Shown here one piece after another: positions 57,463 through 64,000 of a stretch of DNA of 64,000 nt. The stretch lies in assembly GCF_001559075.2 (NCBI RefSeq), contig NZ_CP014015.2:3782001-3846000 (forward strand), written 5' to 3'. Position 1 is the stretch's first letter. Every line of letters starts with the position of its first letter. A program made the translations under genes and the position numbers. The stretch comes from Citrobacter amalonaticus. GTDB lineage: Bacteria > Pseudomonadota > Gammaproteobacteria > Enterobacterales > Enterobacteriaceae. The notes beneath the pieces are model-generated. The model had not been told where the DNA came from, did not search any database, and saw only the letters and a program-made list of their open reading frames with translations.

Positions 57463-58842
57463 ATGAGTTACTTTTTCGTCACCACGCTACAGGTCTTTTT
57501 CTGCATCGCGCTACTCTCCGGTGTTCTCTGGAGTCGAAACGATCCCCCTTCCTTACGCCCTCTGGGCTGGACGCTGCTTATTGGCCTGGTGGTCGGCGTG
57601 CTGGCAGGACTGACGCTGCGCGGTTCACAACCGGTACAGCTGTTACTGGTCGGAACGGAAGTGATGGTCACGCTGCTGTTTGTGCTCAGCTTCTGGTGGG
57701 CGGGAAACCGCGTGCGCTATCTGTGGCAGGGGATTCTGGTCTTTGGCGCAGCGCGTCACTGGGCGCTCGATCCGAATCTCGGTGGCTTAACCAGCACGCA
57801 TGTCCTGAATACTGAACTGCTGCTGAATCTGACGGCAGTGGTCCTTGCCTTCGCGATCCTCTGTCTGGCGGGCGTGCTTTGCGCCATGCTGTTGCGCCGA
57901 ATCCGCGTGCTGTACTGGCCGTTCACCCTCATTCTGCTGGTCATGCTGTGGCTGCCGTTAAGCGGTAATTTGCTGTTGCTGTTGATGAAGCTACAGGTGC
58001 TGCCGCTGGCGAAATCGCTGCTGAGCTTTGTGGCGAAAGTGACCAATAATGCGCCAGCCTATAACTGGATGGCGGTGGGATTACTGCTGATTCTGGCGCT
58101 GTGCTGGCTGCCGTCGTTACTGAGCGCTCACCGGCAGACGCGGGCAACAGAAGAACCGATCGCTCATCGCCTGGCGCTGGCGCAGCGGCGTAATGCGCTG
58201 CGGCTATGGCTGGTCACCCTCGGTTGCGCCGTAGTGGTGATTGCCGGGCAACTGTGGTGGGACAACGTCGCGTCTCAGCCGCCGCAGCTTTCGCAAGCCA
58301 TCCCGGTAACGCTCGCCAGCGACGGCAGTGTCCATCTGCCCGTTGAACAACTGCGGGACGGTAAGCTGCATCGCTTTGTCTGGGTGGCTGACGATGGCAA
58401 AGCCGTGCGCTTTTTCATCATCAACCGTTATCCCGATAAACTGCGCTTTGGCGTGGTGTTTGATGCCTGTCTGCTGTGCGGCGATCAGGGCTATGTGATG
58501 GAAGGCAATCAGGTCATTTGCGTCGCCTGCGGGGTACACATTTTTATCCCTTCTATTGGCAAACCCGGCGGCTGCAATCCAGTGCCGATTGAAAACTGGC
58601 ACAACGATGAAAAAGAGTTAGTGATCCCCGGTAAAGAACTGGCCGCTGGCGTGAACTACTTCTCGACGGTGATGACCATTCAGGTGACCGATCCGGTTGA
58701 CGGTTCAACGCTGACCAATACCTCGGCGGACTTCAAATACAGCTACGGCGGTAAGACCTGGTTCTTCTCCTCCGAAGCGAACTATGACCGTTTTCGTAAA
58801 ACGCCGGAACAGTTTGTTCCTGCGGAACTGAGGGAGGAGTAA
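57463..58842 (+). CDS. DUF2318 membrane Fe-S-type protein
   Basis: The 459-residue protein has about eight N-terminal membrane helices (residues 1-275) and a C-terminal extracytoplasmic domain (about 290-459) with VVFDACLLCGDQGYVMEGNQVICVACGVHI, paired C-x-x-C motifs typical of DUF2318, and GKPGGCNPVPI. It corresponds to the membrane protein between p19 and the ABC genes in the Campylobacter iron cluster. It may move electrons to reduce ferric iron in the periplasm; this is inference. Confidence 0.85.
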   Translation: MSYFFVTTLQVFFCIALLSGVLWSRNDPPSLRPLGWTLLIGLVVGVLAGLTLRGSQPVQLLLVGTEVMVTLLFVLSFWWAGNRVRYLWQGILVFGAARHWALDPNLGGLTSTHVLNTELLLNLTAVVLAFAILCLAGVLCAMLLRRIRVLYWPFTLILLVMLWLPLSGNLLLLLMKLQVLPLAKSLLSFVAKVTNNAPAYNWMAVGLLLILALCWLPSLLSAHRQTRATEEPIAHRLALAQRRNALRLWLVTLGCAVVVIAGQLWWDNVASQPPQLSQAIPVTLASDGSVHLPVEQLRDGKLHRFVWVADDGKAVRFFIINRYPDKLRFGVVFDACLLCGDQGYVMEGNQVICVACGVHIFIPSIGKPGGCNPVPIENWHNDEKELVIPGKELAAGVNYFSTVMTIQVTDPVDGSTLTNTSADFKYSYGGKTWFFSSEANYDRFRKTPEQFVPAELREE

Positions 58843-58844
58843 CG

Positions 58845-60128
58845 ATGCTGTGGCGAATGTTACGACAATCCTGGGGACGCAACCTGCGGCGTAAAGGGCT
58901 GGCGATTATCACGGTCTTTCTTGCAGCCAGCCTGATCTCGGCGCTGCTGGCGGTGTCGATCGATATCGGTGACAAAATGTCGAGGGAGCTCAAGTCCTAC
59001 GGCGCGAACATCCTGATTGAGCCTGCCGGACAAGCGGCATTGCCTGCGCTGTTTAGCGAAAGCAGTAATCCGCTCTCGGGGCAGGATTTCCTTGATGAAG
59101 CTGAATTACCGAATATCAAAGATATTTTCTGGCGCAATAACATTGTCGGTTTTGCGCCGATGCTGGGCGGTGAAGTCACCGTTAACGATAACGCGGTGCG
59201 CATTCTCGGGACGTTCTTCAGTCAGCCGGTCGATATTCCGGATGAAGAGGGATATGAAACCGGACAGAAAACGGTCAGCCCGTTCTGGCAGGTGACCGGC
59301 GACTGGCCGCAGGAAGGCGAGAACAGTCCACCGCAAACGCTGGTGGGGCACGCGCTGGCGCGACAAACAGGATGGAAAGCGGGTGATACGCTGGCGCTAA
59401 ACAACGCGGGTACAACAGTTCATGTCACCGTCAGCGGGATCCTCTCCAGCGGCGGCGAGGAAGATAACCAACTGGTGATGCCGCTTGCGACGGCGCAGAC
59501 GCTATTGGGGTTGCCCGGCAAGGTGCAGGCCATTCGTGTTTCGGCGCTGACGGTACCGGAAAATGAGCTTTCACGCCGTGCGCGGGAAAATCTGGATGCG
59601 CTCAATGCGGAAGAGTACGACCTCTGGTACTGCACTGCTTATGTTTCTTCTATCGCCCATCAACTGGAGGAAGCGATCTCCGGGGCGGAGGTGCGTCCGG
59701 TCTGGCAGGTCGCCGCATCTGAAGGGGTGGTGATTGATAAAATTCAGCTGTTGATGGCGGTGGTGACGATTGCCGCGCTGGCGGCATCGGCAATGGGGAT
59801 CGCCTCGCTGATGACCAGCACCATTATGGAACGCGCCAAAGAGATCGGTCTGATGAAGGCGCTTGGCGCGCGCCAGTGGCAGATCATGCTGCTGTTCTAC
59901 CTCGAAGCCGCCTCCAGTGGTCTGGCAGGCGGGGCGCTGGGATGCGTTGCCGGGTGGGGGCTGGCGAAAGCGATTGGCGTGATGCTGTTCGACGCGCCGC
60001 TTGATTTCGCCTGGATTGTGGTGCCGTGCGTGCTGGTGGTTGCGGTGCTGATTGCCCTGATCGGAACCTGGTTCCCGGCGCGGCGCATTGCGCGACTCTA
60101 TCCCGTGGAGGTGCTGTATGGCCGCTAA
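58845..60128 (+). CDS. FtsX-like ABC permease 1
   Basis: This 427-residue MacB/FtsX-type permease has a first helix (about 18-40), a large periplasmic domain (about 45-285) and three C-terminal helices (about 290-420). MERAKEIGLMKALGARQWQIMLLFYLEA is the conserved cytoplasmic coupling segment. It is translated 2 bases after the DUF2318 gene and probably forms a heterodimer with the next permease, powered by the ATPase encoded downstream. Confidence 0.9.
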   Translation: MLWRMLRQSWGRNLRRKGLAIITVFLAASLISALLAVSIDIGDKMSRELKSYGANILIEPAGQAALPALFSESSNPLSGQDFLDEAELPNIKDIFWRNNIVGFAPMLGGEVTVNDNAVRILGTFFSQPVDIPDEEGYETGQKTVSPFWQVTGDWPQEGENSPPQTLVGHALARQTGWKAGDTLALNNAGTTVHVTVSGILSSGGEEDNQLVMPLATAQTLLGLPGKVQAIRVSALTVPENELSRRARENLDALNAEEYDLWYCTAYVSSIAHQLEEAISGAEVRPVWQVAASEGVVIDKIQLLMAVVTIAALAASAMGIASLMTSTIMERAKEIGLMKALGARQWQIMLLFYLEAASSGLAGGALGCVAGWGLAKAIGVMLFDAPLDFAWIVVPCVLVVAVLIALIGTWFPARRIARLYPVEVLYGR

Positions 60129-61248
60129 ACAGACAATGCTCTGGCTGCTGGTGTGGCGGGCGCTACGCCTGCGCTTTCAGCGGGTTAGCGTGGTTTTTGC
60201 CGCGCTGATGGTGGGGGCGACCATCGTGACGGCGCTGAGCGCGGTTTGGTTCGACATCAATACCAAAATGAGTGAAGAGTTGCGCACCTTCGGCGCCAAC
60301 TTCTACATCGGGCCGGGACACGGCGCGAGTATGCCGCAGCAGGCGCTACAGACTATTCTGGATGACGCACCGCCGGGGCTGGTTCACGGTGCCAGTCCGT
60401 GGTTATACGGCATGGCGCGTACCGAACTGGAAAAAGTGGTGATCGTCGGCGTCTGGTTTGAATCGTTGCAAAAACTGGTGCCTTACTGGCAGGTTCAGGG
60501 CAGCTGGATTGGCGTCAGCTTTGACGATCGCAACGCGATGATTGGCGTCAAGCTGGCGGAGCGCCTCAACGTTCAGCCCGGCGATAACGTCACGCTGGTC
60601 GATCATAATCAGCGGAAAAATATGCAGATTAAAGGCATTGTCGAAGCTGGCGACGCCACGGACAACATGCTGATCGTCAGCCTCGACGTGGCGCAAGCCT
60701 GGCTGCATCAGCCGGGGAAAATCAGCCACGGCCTGTTGAGCGTAAGTAATGATGTCGGTCAGGTTGATCGCTATGCCAGCCGGCTGCAAAGCCAGTACCC
60801 GGATCTGGAGATTCGCCCGGTGCGTAAAGTCTCCGCCTCAGAAGGGCAGGTGCTGGATAAGATCAAAGGGTTGATGGGACTGGTCTCGCTGGTGATTCTG
60901 GCGCTCTCTTCCCTGTGCGTGAATACCACCCTGATGGCGATAGTCGGCGAGCGTGCCCGCGAATTCGCCCTGCAAAAAGCGCTGGGCGCCAGCAATGGCG
61001 ACATCGTACGGCAAATCTTGCTGGAAACCTGCATTATCGCCCTTGCGGCCGTGGTGTGCGGCTGGTTGTTGGGTTATCTGCTGGCGCAACTGTTGGGACT
61101 GACGGTATTTAACGCGGCGATCTCGCTGCGTCTGCCGGTGCTGCCCATCACCCTCATATTGTCTTTACTGGTCGCCATTCTGGCGGCGATTGTTCCGGTA
61201 CGACGCGCAGTCAGCGTCGAACCCGCTAAAGTGCTGAAAGGAGAGTAG
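60118..61248 (+). CDS. FtsX-like ABC permease 2
   Basis: The 376-residue partner permease has the same layout. GERAREFALQKALGASNGDIVRQILLET is the coupling segment and VPVRRAVSVEPAKVLKGE the typical C-terminus. The ATG at 60118 is preceded by GGAGG and overlaps the first permease gene by 11 bases; the longer frame upstream lies inside that gene. Confidence 0.9.
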   Translation: MAAKQTMLWLLVWRALRLRFQRVSVVFAALMVGATIVTALSAVWFDINTKMSEELRTFGANFYIGPGHGASMPQQALQTILDDAPPGLVHGASPWLYGMARTELEKVVIVGVWFESLQKLVPYWQVQGSWIGVSFDDRNAMIGVKLAERLNVQPGDNVTLVDHNQRKNMQIKGIVEAGDATDNMLIVSLDVAQAWLHQPGKISHGLLSVSNDVGQVDRYASRLQSQYPDLEIRPVRKVSASEGQVLDKIKGLMGLVSLVILALSSLCVNTTLMAIVGERAREFALQKALGASNGDIVRQILLETCIIALAAVVCGWLLGYLLAQLLGLTVFNAAISLRLPVLPITLILSLLVAILAAIVPVRRAVSVEPAKVLKGE

Positions 61249-61252
61249 CGCC

Positions 61253-61948
61253 ATGTCCGTGACGCAGATTCCACAGGTGGCGATCGAAACACGTCACCTC
61301 TATAAACGGTTTGGCGACGTTACCGCCCTGGATGATATTAACCTGCGGATTACGCAAGGGGAGTTTGTCGCCATTATGGGGGCCTCCGGTTCCGGGAAAA
61401 CGACGCTGATGAACATTCTCACCTGCCTGGATACCGCAACGGAAGGCCAGGTGTTCCTTGATGGAACGGACGCCGCCGCACTGGACGAAGAGGGACGGCG
61501 TCGTTTTCGCGCCGAGAAGATTGGTCTGGTGTTCCAGCAATTCCATCTCATTCCCTTTTTAACCGCGCTGGAAAATATCATGCTGGCACAGCACTACCAC
61601 AGCGTAGTGGACGAGGCTGCGGCCAGAAAAGTACTGGAACAGGTCGGCCTTGGGCACCGCGTCACCCATTTACCCAGCCAGCTTTCCGGCGGGGAGCAGC
61701 AGCGTGTCTGTATTGCGCGGGCGCTGGTGAATGAGCCGCCGGTCATTTTTGCGGATGAACCGACAGGCAACCTCGATGAAGAGAATGAACAGCGGGTGTT
61801 GGATTTGCTTACCGATTTGCACCGTCAGGGGCGCACGATAGTCATGGTGACGCATAACCCGGCGCTTGGGCAGTTTGCCGATCGCATTTTGCGTCTGCAA
61901 CACGGAAAGTATCAGGGAGAGGAGGCGATGCAACATGCGCTGGCTTAA
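61253..61948 (+). CDS. ABC transporter ATPase, LolD/MacB type
   Basis: The 231-residue ATPase has Walker A GASGSGKTT (about 41-49), Q-loop VFQQFHLIPF, signature LSGGEQQRVCIARAL and Walker B VIFADEPTGNLDEEN, with the H-loop VMVTHNP. It belongs to the MacB/FtsE/LolD group that pairs with FtsX-type permeases. It is coupled to the permease gene (4 bases) and overlaps the thioredoxin gene by 14 bases. Confidence 0.93.
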   Translation: MSVTQIPQVAIETRHLYKRFGDVTALDDINLRITQGEFVAIMGASGSGKTTLMNILTCLDTATEGQVFLDGTDAAALDEEGRRRFRAEKIGLVFQQFHLIPFLTALENIMLAQHYHSVVDEAAARKVLEQVGLGHRVTHLPSQLSGGEQQRVCIARALVNEPPVIFADEPTGNLDEENEQRVLDLLTDLHRQGRTIVMVTHNPALGQFADRILRLQHGKYQGEEAMQHALA

Positions 61949-62420
61949 CGTTTTCATTCTCTCACTGGCGGTATTGCTCAGTGGCTGTAAAGAGGAAAAG
62001 CTGGCTGTAGGCGAAACGGCTCCGGCGCTGGCGGCCTTCGATTTACAGGGCAAGGAGTCCGGACTGGATCGCTGGCAGGGGAAATCCATCTACCTGAACT
62101 TCTGGTCGGCAGGCTGCGGTGGCTGTCTGGCGGAGATGGATTCGCTGGAAACGCTCAGCCAGAAATGGGGCGATAGCGTGGTAGTGGTGGCGGTGAATAC
62201 CGATCCGGGAACGGTCAGCCTGGATGCGCTGCTGGCGAAGCATCAGGTGTCGTATCCGGTCCTTCGCGATCAGATGAAAATCACTCAGGAACGATATCAG
62301 GTCATCGGCACACCGACCTCGGTCCTGATTGACCCACAGGGTCGGGTGCTGGAGTGGCATCAGGGAATGCGTAAACCGGCGGAATTAGCCGCCACGTTCG
62401 CCCGTCTCGCGGGGCAATAA
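61935..62420 (+). CDS. Thioredoxin-like lipoprotein of the iron operon
   Basis: This 161-residue TlpA-type protein has a lipobox (VLLSGC, Cys18) and a thioredoxin fold with WSAGCGGCLAEMD (Cys61 and Cys64) and the cis-proline block VIGTPTSVLID. AGGAGG lies ahead of the ATG, inside the ATPase gene. It is the last gene of the seven-gene operon and matches the thioredoxin gene that ends the p19 cluster of Campylobacter jejuni. It may keep the cysteines of the DUF2318 protein reduced. Confidence 0.88.
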   Translation: MRWLNVFILSLAVLLSGCKEEKLAVGETAPALAAFDLQGKESGLDRWQGKSIYLNFWSAGCGGCLAEMDSLETLSQKWGDSVVVVAVNTDPGTVSLDALLAKHQVSYPVLRDQMKITQERYQVIGTPTSVLIDPQGRVLEWHQGMRKPAELAATFARLAGQ

Positions 62421-62444
62421 GTTTTCGGTGGAGGGATACCGCTG

Positions 62445-62933
62445 ATGGCATTTATCTGGAACGACGAGAGCCTGGCTCTCCTGCGTGAAAACGCGGGCGT
62501 CCTCTCGACGCAACACATTGCGCAGATGCTGTGCACCAATGTGACAGTGGTGCGCAATATGGCTTACCGGCTGAAACTCAGTTTGCGTGTGTCGGCGTAT
62601 AACCAGAAGAGAATTCAACAGGTTCAGGCACTGTATGAATCCGATGAACCGCTGACCATGAAGGAGATTGCCGTGCGAACCGGGCTTACGTTCAGCACGG
62701 TGCAGTACATCGTCTATGTCAAACTGAAACATAAGCCCTATGCCACCCGCGAGTTTATCGCATTCGAAACACAGGATGCGGTGCATTACCGCGTGCAAAA
62801 AGAGTTTGTCGATACCGAGCGTTCGCGACTGCAGCAACCGATGGATAACAGCCGTTTTCAGGAATTGTATCTCAAAGACGGGACGGCCTACTGCGCGCGT
62901 AACATCCGCCATGAAGTCATTATCTCTGAATAG
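62445..62933 (+). CDS. Unknown protein with two HTH-like segments
   Basis: I do not recognise this 162-residue protein. WNDESLALLRENAGVLSTQHIAQMLCTNVTVVRNMAYRL (5-43) fits a GcrA- or Myb-like helix-turn-helix, and EPLTMKEIAVRTGLTFSTVQYIVY (68-91) a second one. The C-terminal third is polar. It lies 24 bases after the iron operon and could be read with it, but no terminator is visible and it may be independent. GGAGGGATACCGCTG precedes the ATG. Confidence 0.6.
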   Translation: MAFIWNDESLALLRENAGVLSTQHIAQMLCTNVTVVRNMAYRLKLSLRVSAYNQKRIQQVQALYESDEPLTMKEIAVRTGLTFSTVQYIVYVKLKHKPYATREFIAFETQDAVHYRVQKEFVDTERSRLQQPMDNSRFQELYLKDGTAYCARNIRHEVIISE

Positions 62934-63019
62934 CTGAAACCACATTTCGTTCGCTGACGAAGCAAGCATCGTCGCGAGCATTCAGGATGGGTCATCTTCT
63001 CCTTACAGGACTCTGAAGT

Positions 63020-63778
63020 ATGACCCTTCTTTTTGCATTCGACCCCGACCAGGTTGTGATGATTGCCTTGACCTTTGTTCTTGCGGGGATGGTGAAAGGC
63101 GTCACCGGCATGGGACTGCCCACTGTGGCGATGGGGATCCTCGGTTCGCTGATCTCACCGGTTGCGGCGGCAGCTATGCTGCTGTTACCTTCGCTGGTCA
63201 GCAATCTGTTTCAGTTTGGCGGTGGTGGGAATACCCGGATGTTGCTGATACGACTCTGGCCGATGCTGCTAACGGTGGTGATTGCCACACTGTTGGCCAG
63301 CGTCTGGATCACCGGTGGCGATACTTCCCGCACACAGTTTGCGCTGGGGCTGGCGCTGATGGTGTACGCGCTCTGGACCCTGGCAGGAAAACGGATTGCG
63401 GTCGCACCGCAGCGTGAAAAACCGCTCTCATTGATCGTTGGATTCGCCACCGGGTTGTTGACCGGCGGAACGGGTGTCTTTGTGATGCCGGCGGTGCCGT
63501 GGATCCAGTCGCTGGGCTTTGAGAAGGATGAACTGGTTCAGGCGCTCGGTATCTCTTTTACCTTTTCCACGCTGGCGTTAGCACTTGGACTGTGGTGGCA
63601 CGGCGCGCTCCCCATGCAGTCGCTGAGCTTATCGGCATTCGCCATCGTTCCGGCGCTGATCGGCCAGTGGGCAGGCACCCGTATCCGGCGGGTGATCTCA
63701 CCCGTTGTTTTTAAACGTTGCTTTCTGTTTTGTCTGATGGGGCTAAGTATCGAAATGATGCTCCGTGCTGTGACTTAA
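63020..63778 (+). CDS. TauE/SafE-family permease
   Basis: The 252-residue membrane protein has about eight helices. FVLAGMVKGVTGMGLPTVAMGIL at about 14-36 and VGFATGLLTGGTGVFVMPAVPWIQSLG at about 139-165 are the two repeat signatures (G-x-x-x-G-x-x-G/T-G) of the sulfite exporter TauE/SafE family. Substrate is probably an organic or sulfur anion. AGGA lies ahead of the ATG. An ArsR-type regulator gene follows by 49 bases and may control it. Confidence 0.88.
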   Translation: MTLLFAFDPDQVVMIALTFVLAGMVKGVTGMGLPTVAMGILGSLISPVAAAAMLLLPSLVSNLFQFGGGGNTRMLLIRLWPMLLTVVIATLLASVWITGGDTSRTQFALGLALMVYALWTLAGKRIAVAPQREKPLSLIVGFATGLLTGGTGVFVMPAVPWIQSLGFEKDELVQALGISFTFSTLALALGLWWHGALPMQSLSLSAFAIVPALIGQWAGTRIRRVISPVVFKRCFLFCLMGLSIEMMLRAVT

Positions 63779-63827
63779 TGACAAAATCGTGCCATGGTTA
63801 ACCCTCCCCCGAGGCTGAGAGGTCAGT

Positions 63828-64000
63828 ATGACGTCAATAGTCGTAAATGAAGAAGACGGCGAACTGGAATCGCGAATGGCGCTGACGGCGGCGGTAATGG
63901 CGGACAAATCGCGATCCCGGATGCTGTGCGCGCTGATGGATGGTCGGGCATGGACGGCGACGGAACTGAGCGCGGTGGCGGATATCTCAGCGTCTACCGC
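63828..64000 (+). CDS. ArsR-type regulator, N-terminal part
   Basis: The window ends 57 codons into this gene. ATG at 63828 follows AGAGG. MALTAAVMADKSRSRMLCALMDGRAWTATELSAVADISAST is the start of a winged helix-turn-helix of the ArsR/SmtB family (helices 1-4, D-x-S-R-x-R-M-L-x-x-L). Metal or ligand residues would be further downstream. Whether it regulates the TauE/SafE permease upstream is not known. Confidence 0.78.
   Translation, partial: MTSIVVNEEDGELESRMALTAAVMADKSRSRMLCALMDGRAWTATELSAVADISAST

Noticed and set aside
1..64000. CRISPR array, insertion sequence, prophage or integron
   Set aside because: No regularly spaced repeats, transposase or integrase motifs were found. The acquired-looking regions carry no visible mobility genes.

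Overview
The window reads as chromosome of an enterobacterium close to Citrobacter or Salmonella. This rests on genes recognised from memory: trpA (cut by the left edge), topAI-yjhQ-yjhP, pitB, yafT, yccM, cbpM-cbpA, scsABCD in the Salmonella-like position beside cbpA, and fetM-fetP. Codon use is mostly GC-balanced enterobacterial. The exceptions are AT-rich stretches at about 5.1-6.3 kb, 10.7-11.1 kb, 25.2-25.6 kb and 38.9-39.2 kb. No tRNA, rRNA, CRISPR array or insertion sequence was seen.

Layout. (1) 1-6.4 kb: the trpA end, a TPR plus retropepsin-like exported protein, a DUF2975/XRE pair, the topAI operon with a leader peptide and leader hairpin, and an orphan LuxR-type regulator in an AT-rich patch. 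(2) 6.4-10.7 kb: a fructose-type PTS operon (PRD regulator, EIIA, EIIBC, class II aldolase). (3) 11.2-23.8 kb: an AraC regulator facing the end of a 12-gene sugar operon. That operon combines a complete non-phosphorylating deoxyhexose route (aldose dehydrogenase, lactonase, enolase-family dehydratase, DapA-type aldolase, FucO-type reductase) with a pyranase, PfkB kinase, DeoC-like aldolase and alcohol dehydrogenase set, plus an MFS carrier and a ScrY-like porin. (4) 24.1-37.3 kb: the most striking region. It carries the five functions known for bacterial ceramide synthesis (GNAT-type ceramide synthase, fatty acyl-AMP ligase, SDR reductase, acyl carrier protein, serine palmitoyltransferase). 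Facing them is a second gene block with paralogues of LptF and LptG, a flippase, a CHAD-like protein, a YtfJ-like protein and two P-loop kinases; a third kinase is divergent. Together this looks like a lipid synthesis, modification and export system. (5) 37.4-46.3 kb: pitB, yafT, and an IclR-regulated operon for a 2-keto-3-deoxy sugar acid with two DgoK-type kinases. (6) 46.5-54.6 kb: an AI-2E permease, yccM, cbpMA, scsABCD (thiol redox and copper tolerance) and an orphan NqrC-like flavoprotein. (7) 54.9-62.4 kb: a Fur-box-controlled seven-gene iron uptake operon (FetM, FetP, a DUF2318 Fe-S protein, two FtsX-like permeases, an ABC ATPase, a thioredoxin lipoprotein). The right edge holds an HTH protein, a TauE/SafE permease and the start of an ArsR-type regulator.

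Functions were assigned by reading translated motifs and by remembered homologues. No database search was possible, so percentages and phylogeny are not given. Start codons were moved inward where a Shine-Dalgarno sequence or signal peptide supported it.
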